This document shows, piece by piece, positions 1 through 5,123 of a stretch of 10,407 nucleotides of DNA; position 1 is the first letter of the stretch, and the number at the start of each line of letters is the position of its first letter. The position numbers and the translations under genes are program-made. This stretch comes from GCA-2719315 sp964448645 (GTDB lineage: Bacteria > Bacteroidota > Bacteroidia > Flavobacteriales > Flavobacteriaceae): assembly GCA_964448645.1 (NCBI GenBank), contig CAYUZY010000069.1, positions 1 through 10,407 of the forward strand, in the 5' to 3' direction. A model generated the notes under the pieces. That model was given only the letters and a program-made list of their open reading frames with translations. It ran no database searches and was not told where the DNA came from.

Positions 1-1
1 T

Positions 2-1387
2 CTTTGTAAAACTTTGAATCCTGAGGCACCAGTTCTTTTGAATAAAGGAAATGTTATAGCTGAAGGTTTCTCTAAAGAATTAGATGATCTAAGAGAATTA
101 AAAAAATCAGCTAAAGATTATTTAGACAAAATGCTGGTAAGAGAAACTGAAAAAACAAAGATACCTTCATTAAAAATTGCATTTAATAATGTTTTTGGAT
201 ATTATTTTGAAGTTAGAAATACTCATAAAGATAAAGTTCCAGAAGATTGGATAAGGAAGCAAACTTTAGTTAGTGCTGAAAGGTATATAAATGATGAATT
301 AAAAGAGTTTGAAATAAAAATTTTAAACTCTGAGGAACAAATTCAAAAACTTGAATCGGAGATTTTTATTGATTTAATTAAAAAATTGCAGAATGAACTT
401 AATGTATTAAAAGTTAACGCAAAAATACTAGCATCACTAGATTGTTTAGCTTGTTTTGCTATAATTGCTAAGAAAAACAATTATTGTTGTCCAAAAATTA
501 TTGATAAGAGTTCGATTGAAATAAAAGGAGGGAGACATCCAGTAATTGAAATGCAGTTAGACCCTGGAAACCCATATATTTCTAATGATCTATCTTTAGA
601 TAGAGAGGATAATCAAATTATAATGATTACTGGGCCTAATATGTCAGGTAAGTCTGCAATTTTAAGACAAACTGCTCTTATTTGTTTATTAAATCAGATT
701 GGATCTTTTGTTCCAGCTACAACTGCTAGTCTTGGAGTTTTTGATAAAATTTTTACTAGGGTAGGAGCTTCAGATAATATTTCAATGGGGGCGTCAACTT
801 TTATGGTTGAAATGAATGAAACAGCAACTATTTTAAATAACATTAGTGAGAAAAGTTTGGTTTTATTAGATGAGATTGGAAGAGGAACAAGTACTTATGA
901 TGGAATTTCAATAGCTTGGGCTATAACTGAATATTTACATGAACATCCTTATAGACCAAAAGTTCTTTTTGCTACGCATTACCATGAATTAAATGAAATG
1001 AAACAGTTTTTTAATAGAGTTAAAAATTTCAATGTTTCCGTTAAAGAATTAAAAAATAAAATTCTTTTTCTCAGAAAATTAATTCCTGGAGGAAGTGCTC
1101 ATAGTTTTGGAATTCAAGTAGCTAAGATGGCTGGTATGCCAAGACATGTATTACAATCTGCAAACAATAAATTAAAAAATTTAGAAAAGATTCATGGATC
1201 TTCAAATAAGAAAATGGATCCTTCAAAAAAAGATGAAAAATTGCAGTTAAGTTTTTTTAAATTGGACGATCCTATACTTGAGGAATTAAGAGATGATATT
1301 AATTCTCTTGATATAGATACATTAACTCCAGTTGAAGCTTTATTACAATTAAATGAAATAAAGAGAAGATTAAAAAAACGGAGTTAA
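2..1387 (+). CDS. mutS: DNA mismatch repair ATPase MutS, 5'-truncated by window edge
   Basis: MutS recognises base mismatches and small loops and recruits MutL using ATP. The reading frame is open to the window edge (codons L-C-K-T precede the first TTG at 14), so that TTG is internal and the N-terminal mismatch-binding and connector domains lie outside. Visible are the end of the core/lever region, the clamp region with the conserved NNVFGYYFEV segment (about nt 185-215), and the complete C-terminal ABC-type ATPase: Walker A GPNMSGKS (nt 632-655), the STFMVEMNE segment, Walker B LVLLDEIGRGTSTYDG (about nt 857-904) and the ATHYHEL switch (about nt 971-991). A charged linker leads to the short C-terminal helical segment ending RRLKKRS and TAA. 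It is a MutS1-type protein rather than MutS2: no Smr domain follows. No terminator is evident before the downstream tRNA promoter. Identity is very secure. Confidence 0.97.
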   Translation, partial: LCKTLNPEAPVLLNKGNVIAEGFSKELDDLRELKKSAKDYLDKMLVRETEKTKIPSLKIAFNNVFGYYFEVRNTHKDKVPEDWIRKQTLVSAERYINDELKEFEIKILNSEEQIQKLESEIFIDLIKKLQNELNVLKVNAKILASLDCLACFAIIAKKNNYCCPKIIDKSSIEIKGGRHPVIEMQLDPGNPYISNDLSLDREDNQIIMITGPNMSGKSAILRQTALICLLNQIGSFVPATTASLGVFDKIFTRVGASDNISMGASTFMVEMNETATILNNISEKSLVLLDEIGRGTSTYDGISIAWAITEYLHEHPYRPKVLFATHYHELNEMKQFFNRVKNFNVSVKELKNKILFLRKLIPGGSAHSFGIQVAKMAGMPRHVLQSANNKLKNLEKIHGSSNKKMDPSKKDEKLQLSFFKLDDPILEELRDDINSLDIDTLTPVEALLQLNEIKRRLKKRS

Positions 1388-1401
1388 AACCTAAAACAAA
1401 A

Positions 1402-1435
1402 TTGAACTTATTTATTAAATTTATTTTTACATTTG
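1402..1435 (+). promoter_or_regulatory. Bacteroidota-type promoter of the tRNA-Gly/tRNA-Leu unit
   Basis: The sequence has TTG at 1402-1404 and TACATTTG at 1428-1435, 23 bases apart. This matches the Bacteroidota primary sigma consensus TTG ... TAnnTTTG with all conserved positions present. Transcription would begin a few bases downstream, around 1441-1443, just ahead of the mature tRNA-Gly 5' end at 1447. The match to the consensus is seen; its use as the promoter is inferred from position. Confidence 0.75.
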
Positions 1436-1446
1436 CAATCGTTTAA

Positions 1447-1518
1447 GCGAAAGTAGCTCAGGGGTAGAGCATCACCTTGCCAAGGTGAGGGTCGCGGGTT
1501 CAAATCCCGTCTTTCGCT
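1447..1518 (+). tRNA. tRNA-Gly (anticodon GCC)
   Basis: A full cloverleaf can be drawn by hand. The acceptor stem GCGAAAG (1447-1453) pairs with CTTTCGC (1511-1517), with discriminator T at 1518. The D-arm is GCTC...GAGC. The anticodon stem TCACC/GGTGA holds the loop TTGCCAA, giving anticodon GCC. The T-arm is GCGGG-TTCAAAT-CCCGT. The 3' CCA is not encoded (CAT follows the discriminator), so CCA would be added by the nucleotidyltransferase. It is separated from tRNA-Leu by 12 bases and is probably co-transcribed with it. Confidence 0.97.
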
Positions 1519-1530
1519 CATAGATTTTAT

Positions 1531-1615
1531 GCTCGGATGGTGGAATTGGTAGACACGTTGGACTTAAAATCCAATGACCATTGCGGTCGTGCGGGTTCAA
1601 GTCCCGCTCCGAGTA
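1531..1615 (+). tRNA. tRNA-Leu (anticodon TAA)
   Basis: This is an 85-nt class II tRNA with a long variable arm. The acceptor stem GCTCGGA (1531-1537) pairs with TCCGAGT (1608-1614), including one G-U pair at the base, with discriminator A at 1615. The anticodon stem TTGGA/TCCAA encloses CTTAAAA, giving anticodon TAA (leucine UUA/UUG). The variable arm contains the TGACC...GGTCG pairing and the T-arm is GCGGG-TTCAAGT-CCCGC. CCA is not encoded. In this AT-rich genome UUA is a heavily used leucine codon, so this isoacceptor should be important. A terminator begins directly after the gene. Confidence 0.97.
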
Positions 1616-1616
1616 C

Positions 1617-1650
1617 AAAGGAGATGTTCGAAAGTTCATCTCCTTTTTTT
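1617..1650 (+). terminator. Intrinsic terminator of the tRNA unit (copy 1 of a repeated terminator)
   Basis: A 10-bp stem, AAAGGAGATG (1617-1626) with CATCTCCTTT (1637-1646), is capped by TT-C-GAAA-G-TT, in which a C-G pair closes a GAAA tetraloop of the GNRA type. The T-run covers 1644-1650. The hairpin starts two bases after the tRNA-Leu discriminator, so it ends the tRNA transcript. It is repeated nearly exactly at 1988-2021. Confidence 0.9.
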
Positions 1651-1804
1651 ATTTAAAATAATTTTTATAACTTTAAGTTGTGAAACTCTTATTTCACAAT
1701 ATATATGACCCGTGTGGACTGGGTTTTATAATATAGTCGCGGGTGGAGAGAACGCATCCGGATCAATCGTTACAATAAGTTTAACGCAATAAAGATTAGA
1801 AATC
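1651..1804 (+). promoter_or_regulatory. GC-richer, foldable leader upstream of the 47-codon ORF
   Basis: This 154-base gap has three parts. First is an AT-rich start containing the inverted repeat TTGTGAAA (1678-1685) / TTTCACAA (1692-1699). Next is a block at about 1707-1771 that is roughly half G+C by hand count, against a clearly lower surrounding level. It can form a two-part stem: ACCCG (1708-1712) with CGGGT (1740-1744), and GACT (1717-1720) with AGTC (1735-1738). A further small stem AACG (1751-1754)/CGTT (1768-1771) brackets an ATCCGGAT palindrome. Last is an A-rich run to the ATG at 1805. This composition and folding resemble a structured 5' leader or a small RNA. I do not recognise it as a named family. 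No full TAnnTTTG promoter was found; TAACTTTA at 1668-1675 is the nearest, with one mismatch and no TTG at the right distance. Confidence 0.4.
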
Positions 1805-1948
1805 ATGAGCGATAATTTTATAGTAGCACTAGAGCAAAACCAAGGTCATGCCATGGCAATGCTTAAAGAGAGAAATAAACGTTTATTTTTTGAAAAAAAG
1901 ACTCATTTGAACAGAAAAAAATTTAGAAGGGCTGTTTTAGTTGAGTAA
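1805..1948 (+). CDS. Small basic protein of unknown function (47 aa)
   Basis: An ATG at 1805 opens a 47-codon frame ending TAA at 1946-1948; an in-frame TAA at 1790-1792 fixes the ATG as the first usable start. The N-terminal 20 residues are mildly hydrophobic and neutral (starts MSDNFIVALEQNQ, then AMAML). Residues 21-42 carry 11 Lys/Arg against two Glu, a pattern that fits RNA, ribosome or nucleic-acid contact. There is no signal peptide, cysteine or membrane segment. It stands alone between two near-identical terminators and follows a foldable leader, so it appears to be its own small transcription unit. The strict flanking by terminators argues for a real gene; the short length argues for caution. 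I do not recognise the family. It does not match bS21, bTHX or ArfA as I know them. Confidence 0.55.
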   Translation: MSDNFIVALEQNQGHAMAMLKERNKRLFFEKKTHLNRKKFRRAVLVE

Positions 1949-1987
1949 AAAAATATTTTTTCTTTAAATTGATTAATGAGTTTTGCA

Positions 1988-2021
1988 AAAGGAGATGTTC
2001 GAAAGTTCGTCTCCTTTTTTT
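1988..2021 (+). terminator. Intrinsic terminator after the small ORF (copy 2; probably bidirectional)
   Basis: The stem is AAAGGAGATG (1988-1997) with CGTCTCCTTT (2008-2017), including one T-G wobble, and has the same C-GAAA-G loop as the copy at 1617-1650. T-run at 2015-2021. It lies 39 bases after the stop of the 47-codon ORF. Read on the minus strand the same hairpin is followed by TTTT, so it can also stop transcripts coming from the convergent Kazal-like lipoprotein gene that ends at 2070. Confidence 0.88.
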
Positions 2022-2069
2022 ACATTAAATATTTCAAATTGTCAAGTTTTTAAAAGGAGGTATTAGCTA

Positions 2070-2288
2070 TTAATTACATGCTCCTAATTCAAAAGAGTTT
2101 ATATTTCCATAGTTTGTAGCATAACAACTATTACTATATGTTATATTATCACAGCCACAAACAGGTTCATAGATTTCAATACAGACAATATCTGAATTAA
2201 TAGGAGTTTCATTTTTACAAGGTTGATCTATGGCTTTATCTTTATAACAAGAAAATAAAAGAAAGAGTATAGGAAAAATTTTTTTCAT
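2070..2288 (-). CDS. Small lipoprotein with Kazal-type serine protease inhibitor-like domain
   Basis: The 72-residue product begins with a lipoprotein signal (MKK, hydrophobic IFPILFLLF, lipobox LFSC with Cys14), so it is probably anchored by lipid on the outside of a membrane. The mature part has six further cysteines (24, 36, 44, 46, 55, 71). The segment PVCGCDNITYSNSCYA, then a Gly-x-Cys end, is the hallmark of Kazal domains (PVCG-D-G-TY-N-C-A...G-C). Kazal domains block serine proteases by presenting a reactive loop near the second cysteine; here that loop would be around VCIEIYEP (35-42). In bacteria, similar small lipoproteins are thought to guard against host, predator or self proteases; this role is inference. 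It stands alone, convergent with the 47-codon ORF. Possible AATCTTTG -7 element on the minus strand at 2310-2317 is weak. Confidence 0.85.
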   Translation of the reverse strand: MKKIFPILFLLFSCYKDKAIDQPCKNETPINSDIVCIEIYEPVCGCDNITYSNSCYATNYGNINSFELGACN

Positions 2289-2490
2289 ATATAAATATAG
2301 TTAAAGTCACAAAGATTTTTTTGTTTTATATATAAGTTACTAAAGTAAATTTAGAAATGTATTTTACTTATAATTTAATCTACATTGTTTAATCCTCTTA
2401 TCATTTTTATTTCTTGAATATTCCAATTCAATTTTATTTTCTTCAATTTAAATTATAATTTGAATATTATTATACTTTATAATAGATTAC

Positions 2491-2504
2491 ATAGGATATC
2501 CTAT
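2491..2504. promoter_or_regulatory. Perfect 14-bp palindrome, possible operator
   Basis: ATAGGATATCCTAT is perfectly self-complementary and contains the only GC pairs in a long AT stretch. It lies 43 bases upstream of the candidate -7 element of the micropeptide gene, a distance suited to an activator or repressor site. A chance palindrome cannot be excluded in AT-rich DNA, and no protein is known to bind it. Confidence 0.3.
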
Positions 2505-2546
2505 ATTTAAAAATATCTTAATTATTCTTTAAACAAATTTGAGTCA

Positions 2547-2554
2547 TAATTTTG
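2547..2554 (+). promoter_or_regulatory. TAnnTTTG -7 element ahead of the cysteine-rich micropeptide
   Basis: TAATTTTG matches the Bacteroidota -7 consensus TAnnTTTG at every fixed position and sits 23 bases before the ATG at 2578, giving a 5' leader of roughly 15-18 bases. No TTG is found at the expected -33 distance, so this is half a promoter, possibly one needing an activator. Confidence 0.5.
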
Positions 2555-2577
2555 TTGTAACTTTAATAAAAAAAGTT

Positions 2578-2670
2578 ATGAGTTGTAGTTGTTCATGTGA
2601 TGGTTGTAAAACGGGAGATTGTAGTAATTGTACTTGTGAGAATTGTTCTTGCCAGGATTGTAATTGCTAG
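2578..2670 (+). CDS. Metallothionein-like cysteine-rich micropeptide (30 aa)
   Basis: An ATG at 2578 opens 30 codons ending TAG at 2668-2670. Eleven residues are cysteine (3, 5, 7, 10, 15, 18, 20, 23, 25, 28, 30), spaced as CxC, CxxC and one Cx4C, with Ser, Asn, Asp and Gly between them and only one Lys. No aromatic or large aliphatic residue follows the initiator Met. Such composition is the signature of metallothioneins, which chelate Zn, Cu or Cd through thiolate clusters in the cytoplasm; no signal peptide is present. It does not match the longer SmtA/BmtA family with its histidines, and resembles fungal-type short metallothioneins only in pattern. Random AT-rich DNA would not give eleven in-frame TGT/TGC codons, which supports coding. 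A TAATTTTG promoter element precedes it. It is convergent with the large minus-strand operon and ends 14 bases from it. The metal-binding function is inference. Confidence 0.7.
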   Translation: MSCSCSCDGCKTGDCSNCTCENCSCQDCNC

Positions 2671-2684
2671 TTTTAACTGTTTCT

Positions 2685-4055
2685 TTAAAAATTAAGAAGC
2701 GCTTCTTTTGATTTATTTTCTTGATTAAATTCATCAATTTTTTCCTTTGACACTTTTGTGTTCCATAGATATATCTTCTTTAGTGATTTTATTTCCGTAA
2801 AGGTTTGAAGTGACAGATCTGACACATTTGTGCCATAAAGATTTAATTTTTCAAGATGATTTAAAGATTTCAGATTTGTTATTCCTTTATCTGAAATGGG
2901 ATTATTTTGAATATTTAAAATCATTAAATTTTCTAGTTGAGAGATAATTTTTAGTTGTGAGTCATTTAGATTACTATTTTTAAGTGTAAGTGAAATCACA
3001 TGTTTATTAAACTTTAATATTTCATTAAGAACATCATCAGTTATCTTATCTCCATTAAACTTAATCTCAATTACTGGGTAATTATTTGCAAGTTGTTTCC
3101 AAGAAAGATTTTTTGTCTCTAAAATTTTTAAATCCTCTGATTTTAATTCCGCTAAATTTTTAAGGTTTTCATACCAAGGTTTTCCTTTTGTGTCAATTTC
3201 AAAAAGTTTGTTTAGAAGTAATTTATCTTCTTCAGACAATTCAATTTCATCCAGTCTCATATCATTTTTTACACCATGATTAATCCACCATTTAATTAAA
3301 TTAATTTCATCATAAGTTAGAGATACTCCTGATGGAGGCATGAATTTTGAATTATTTTGAGAAAGTGTTATTCTTTTGAAAAGAGGGCTGTTTTCAGAAT
3401 TTCCCTCAATAATTGAACTTCCTGCTGCTCCACCTACTAATATTTTATCGAGACTTACCATATTTAAGCCACCACTTGGAATATCACTGTTATGACAGGC
3501 TATACATTTATTTTCAAAAACTGGAAGAATTAATTCTGAAAAAACTTTAATAGAATCAATTTCTTTTTCTTTATATGAAATGAGTTGATTTTTTTCTTTA
3601 TAAAAATATTTTTTCACAAAGTCTGGTGCATATTCAAAAAGATAATTTTCACCATGAGTAATATTTCCGCCTTGATGACCAACAATTAAAAGAAATATTA
3701 ATACAGTATAATTTATAAATGAATCTTGGGAATTGAATAAATTAATTACCCTAGCTTTTATTCCCCAGCCAATAAAACTTAGAAAAACGATTAAAATACC
3801 TGACCATCTATGAATATAGATGTTTTCTTCTATATAATAACCATTTGAAGCTAATAGCCAACCAAATAATGCAGCAAAAAAAGAACTTATAAATCCTAAA
3901 AACCAACAAAAACTTATAATTCTTCTACTAAAGTTTAACTTTTTGTAGACAGCATAAATCTCCAAAAAAATTGCTAAAAAAATGAAACCAATAGGTAAAT
4001 GAACTACTAGGGGATGAAATCTTCCAAAAAAAGAAGAGATATCAAATACTATCAT
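2685..4055 (-). CDS. DUF2231-like membrane / c-type cytochrome / leucine-rich-repeat fusion protein
   Basis: The 456-residue protein has three parts. Residues 1-130 form a four-helix membrane region (about 17-37, 46-69, 84-98, 115-127) with the FHPLVVHLPIGF opening typical of DUF2231-type domains; its histidines (14, 19, 82, 127) could bind haem or metal. Residues about 170-265 form a cytochrome-like module with the haem c site CIACH (184-188) and a distal FMPPSG segment whose Met239 is the likely second iron ligand. Residues about 325-440 hold leucine-rich repeats with the LxxLxLxxTxVSD pattern. It is probably anchored in the inner membrane with haem and repeats in the periplasm. It is last in a four-gene minus-strand unit, 9 bases after the NHL gene. 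It may pass electrons between the exported partners and the respiratory chain; that role is inferred from architecture and is untested. Confidence 0.85.
   Translation of the reverse strand: MIVFDISSFFGRFHPLVVHLPIGFIFLAIFLEIYAVYKKLNFSRRIISFCWFLGFISSFFAALFGWLLASNGYYIEENIYIHRWSGILIVFLSFIGWGIKARVINLFNSQDSFINYTVLIFLLIVGHQGGNITHGENYLFEYAPDFVKKYFYKEKNQLISYKEKEIDSIKVFSELILPVFENKCIACHNSDIPSGGLNMVSLDKILVGGAAGSSIIEGNSENSPLFKRITLSQNNSKFMPPSGVSLTYDEINLIKWWINHGVKNDMRLDEIELSEEDKLLLNKLFEIDTKGKPWYENLKNLAELKSEDLKILETKNLSWKQLANNYPVIEIKFNGDKITDDVLNEILKFNKHVISLTLKNSNLNDSQLKIISQLENLMILNIQNNPISDKGITNLKSLNHLEKLNLYGTNVSDLSLQTFTEIKSLKKIYLWNTKVSKEKIDEFNQENKSKEALLNF
2694..2707. terminator. Possible weak terminator at the convergent gene ends
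   Basis: AAGAAGCGCTTCTT is a perfect 14-bp palindrome that can fold as a 5-bp stem with a GCGC loop. Read on the minus strand it covers the last codons of the DUF2231-cytochrome gene and is followed by AATTTTTAA; read on the plus strand it is followed by TTGATTT. The stem is short and AT-rich, so termination here is uncertain, but no better candidate lies between the convergent genes. Confidence 0.25.
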
Positions 4056-4064
4056 TAAAATAAA

Positions 4065-5123
4065 TTAAGTTCTAATTAATTTGAGCGGATAGGTTTTACC
4101 TGAATTCCATTGAGGAACATATAAATTGTCATCGTTATCTACACAGACATCATGTGGGTTTAAAAATGTTTTATCGTCATAAAGAGGTTTTTCCAATTGA
4201 TTGCCTAAATATTTTGGATTACTTCCCCCTGGCATTGAAATAACTTTATTATTATTATCTAAAACAGCTAACATCCCATCATAATTCCACCAACTTTCAG
4301 TAATTATTACAGCAAAAAACAGATTATTCCCTTTAACAACAGGACGGCAAATCCAACATCCAGGTAATGAAATAGTTTCAAGATGATTACCTTCAAAATC
4401 AAATCTTTTAAATTCATTTTTAGATCTGGAAGTAATTAATAGTGAAAAATTATTATTTTTCCTTGTATCAACAGTTATTCCATGACAAGATTCAAATTGA
4501 TCATTGTTATCTCCTCGACCACCAAAATGCTTAATATAATTTCCTTTAGAATCATATTTTATTATAAAATCCTTTCCATAACCATCAGCAATAAAAATAT
4601 CTCCATTAGGTGAAACGGTCGTTTCAGTGGGCTTGAAGTCTTCCTTTGAATTATATTCTTTAATTTCTTTGGGGTAATCAAACTCTAAAATTTTTCTTCC
4701 TTTTAAATCAGTTTTACAAACTTTATGTAAATCAGGATCAGTTATATATAAAAACTCTTCACCACCTTCGTCAACAATAGTTAAACCATGCGCTCCGGAG
4801 TAACCTATACTCCAAGAGTCCAGAATTTTACCAGACTGATCATAAATTAAAACATTATTTTTTGGATGAGTTGTAGTCATTAGAATTCTATTTCTTTTAT
4901 CCATTACCATTTCATGACAATGATTAACAGGGAAATTATTTGGATTTTGCACTCCCCATTTTTTATCAACCTTATATTTAAAATCTCTATGTCCGACAAC
5001 TCCACTGGTTTCTTTTAAGTTTTTTCCTATAGCAAAGGTGCTCATTGGTGAACTAATTCCAACACCAACTAATGCAGAGTTTTTTATAAAATTTCGCCTT
5101 GAATTTAAATTTGATTTTTTCAT
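4065..5123 (-). CDS. Tat-exported NHL-repeat beta-propeller protein
   Basis: The 352-residue protein starts with a twin-arginine signal (SRRNFIK, residues 8-14, then a weakly hydrophobic ALVGVGISSPMSTFA), so it should be exported folded. The rest is a beta-propeller with NHL-type strands such as GDIFIADGYGKDFIIKYDSKG (written in part) and GGRG at 201-204. Histidines recur at equivalent places near the start of blades: HCHEM (68-72), HGL (112), HGI (214), HDV (324). This arrangement is like the NHL propellers of peptidyl-alpha-hydroxyglycine lyases, where such histidines hold a metal; whether lyase activity exists here is unknown. Its start codon overlaps the stop of the DUF1501 gene as ATGA (5120-5123), evidence for translational coupling. 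It likely works with the DUF1501 and DUF1553 proteins outside the inner membrane. Confidence 0.85.
   Translation of the reverse strand: MKKSNLNSRRNFIKNSALVGVGISSPMSTFAIGKNLKETSGVVGHRDFKYKVDKKWGVQNPNNFPVNHCHEMVMDKRNRILMTTTHPKNNVLIYDQSGKILDSWSIGYSGAHGLTIVDEGGEEFLYITDPDLHKVCKTDLKGRKILEFDYPKEIKEYNSKEDFKPTETTVSPNGDIFIADGYGKDFIIKYDSKGNYIKHFGGRGDNNDQFESCHGITVDTRKNNNFSLLITSRSKNEFKRFDFEGNHLETISLPGCWICRPVVKGNNLFFAVIITESWWNYDGMLAVLDNNNKVISMPGGSNPKYLGNQLEKPLYDDKTFLNPHDVCVDNDDNLYVPQWNSGKTYPLKLIRT

Larger units (their letters stand above)
1617..2022 (+). repeat. Direct repeat pair: 35-nt terminator copies at 1617-1651 and 1988-2022
   Basis: The two 35-base segments differ at a single base (A at 1638, G at 2009). 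The offset between them is 371 bases, and the repeated unit is exactly the terminator hairpin plus T-run. The difference changes an A-T pair to a G-T wobble, so folding is kept. Flanking sequence is not shared, so this is duplication of the terminator alone or gene conversion between the two, not a larger tandem duplication. Confidence 0.85.
2289..2577. other. AT-rich divergent intergenic region
   Basis: This 289-base gap separates the starts of the Kazal-like lipoprotein (leftward) and the cysteine-rich micropeptide (rightward), so it should hold both promoters. It is very AT-rich. Two things stand out: a perfect 14-bp palindrome, ATAGGATATCCTAT, at 2491-2504, and a TAATTTTG -7 element at 2547-2554. 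I see no further gene, RNA fold or repeat in it. Confidence 0.6.

Noticed and set aside
14..16. TTG at 14 as the start of mutS
   Set aside because: The frame is open to the window edge, and the residues before it continue a MutS-like sequence. The protein would lack most of its N-terminal domains if it began here.
1678..1699. CRP/FNR-like operator (TGTGA ... TCACA) in the inverted repeat ahead of the small ORF
   Set aside because: The half-sites are 10 bases apart rather than the 6 needed by CRP. The repeat is better described as a simple inverted repeat of unknown role, and it lacks a T-run for a terminator.
1727..1732. TATAAT as a sigma70-type -10 box for the small ORF
   Set aside because: No TTGACA-like -35 lies 17 bases upstream, the site falls in the loop of a possible hairpin, and Bacteroidota promoters use TAnnTTTG.
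1700..1800. Known structured RNA (tmRNA, RNase P, SRP RNA, 6S) in the GC-richer leader
   Set aside because: None of the conserved core sequences I know for these RNAs is present, and the block is too short for tmRNA or RNase P.
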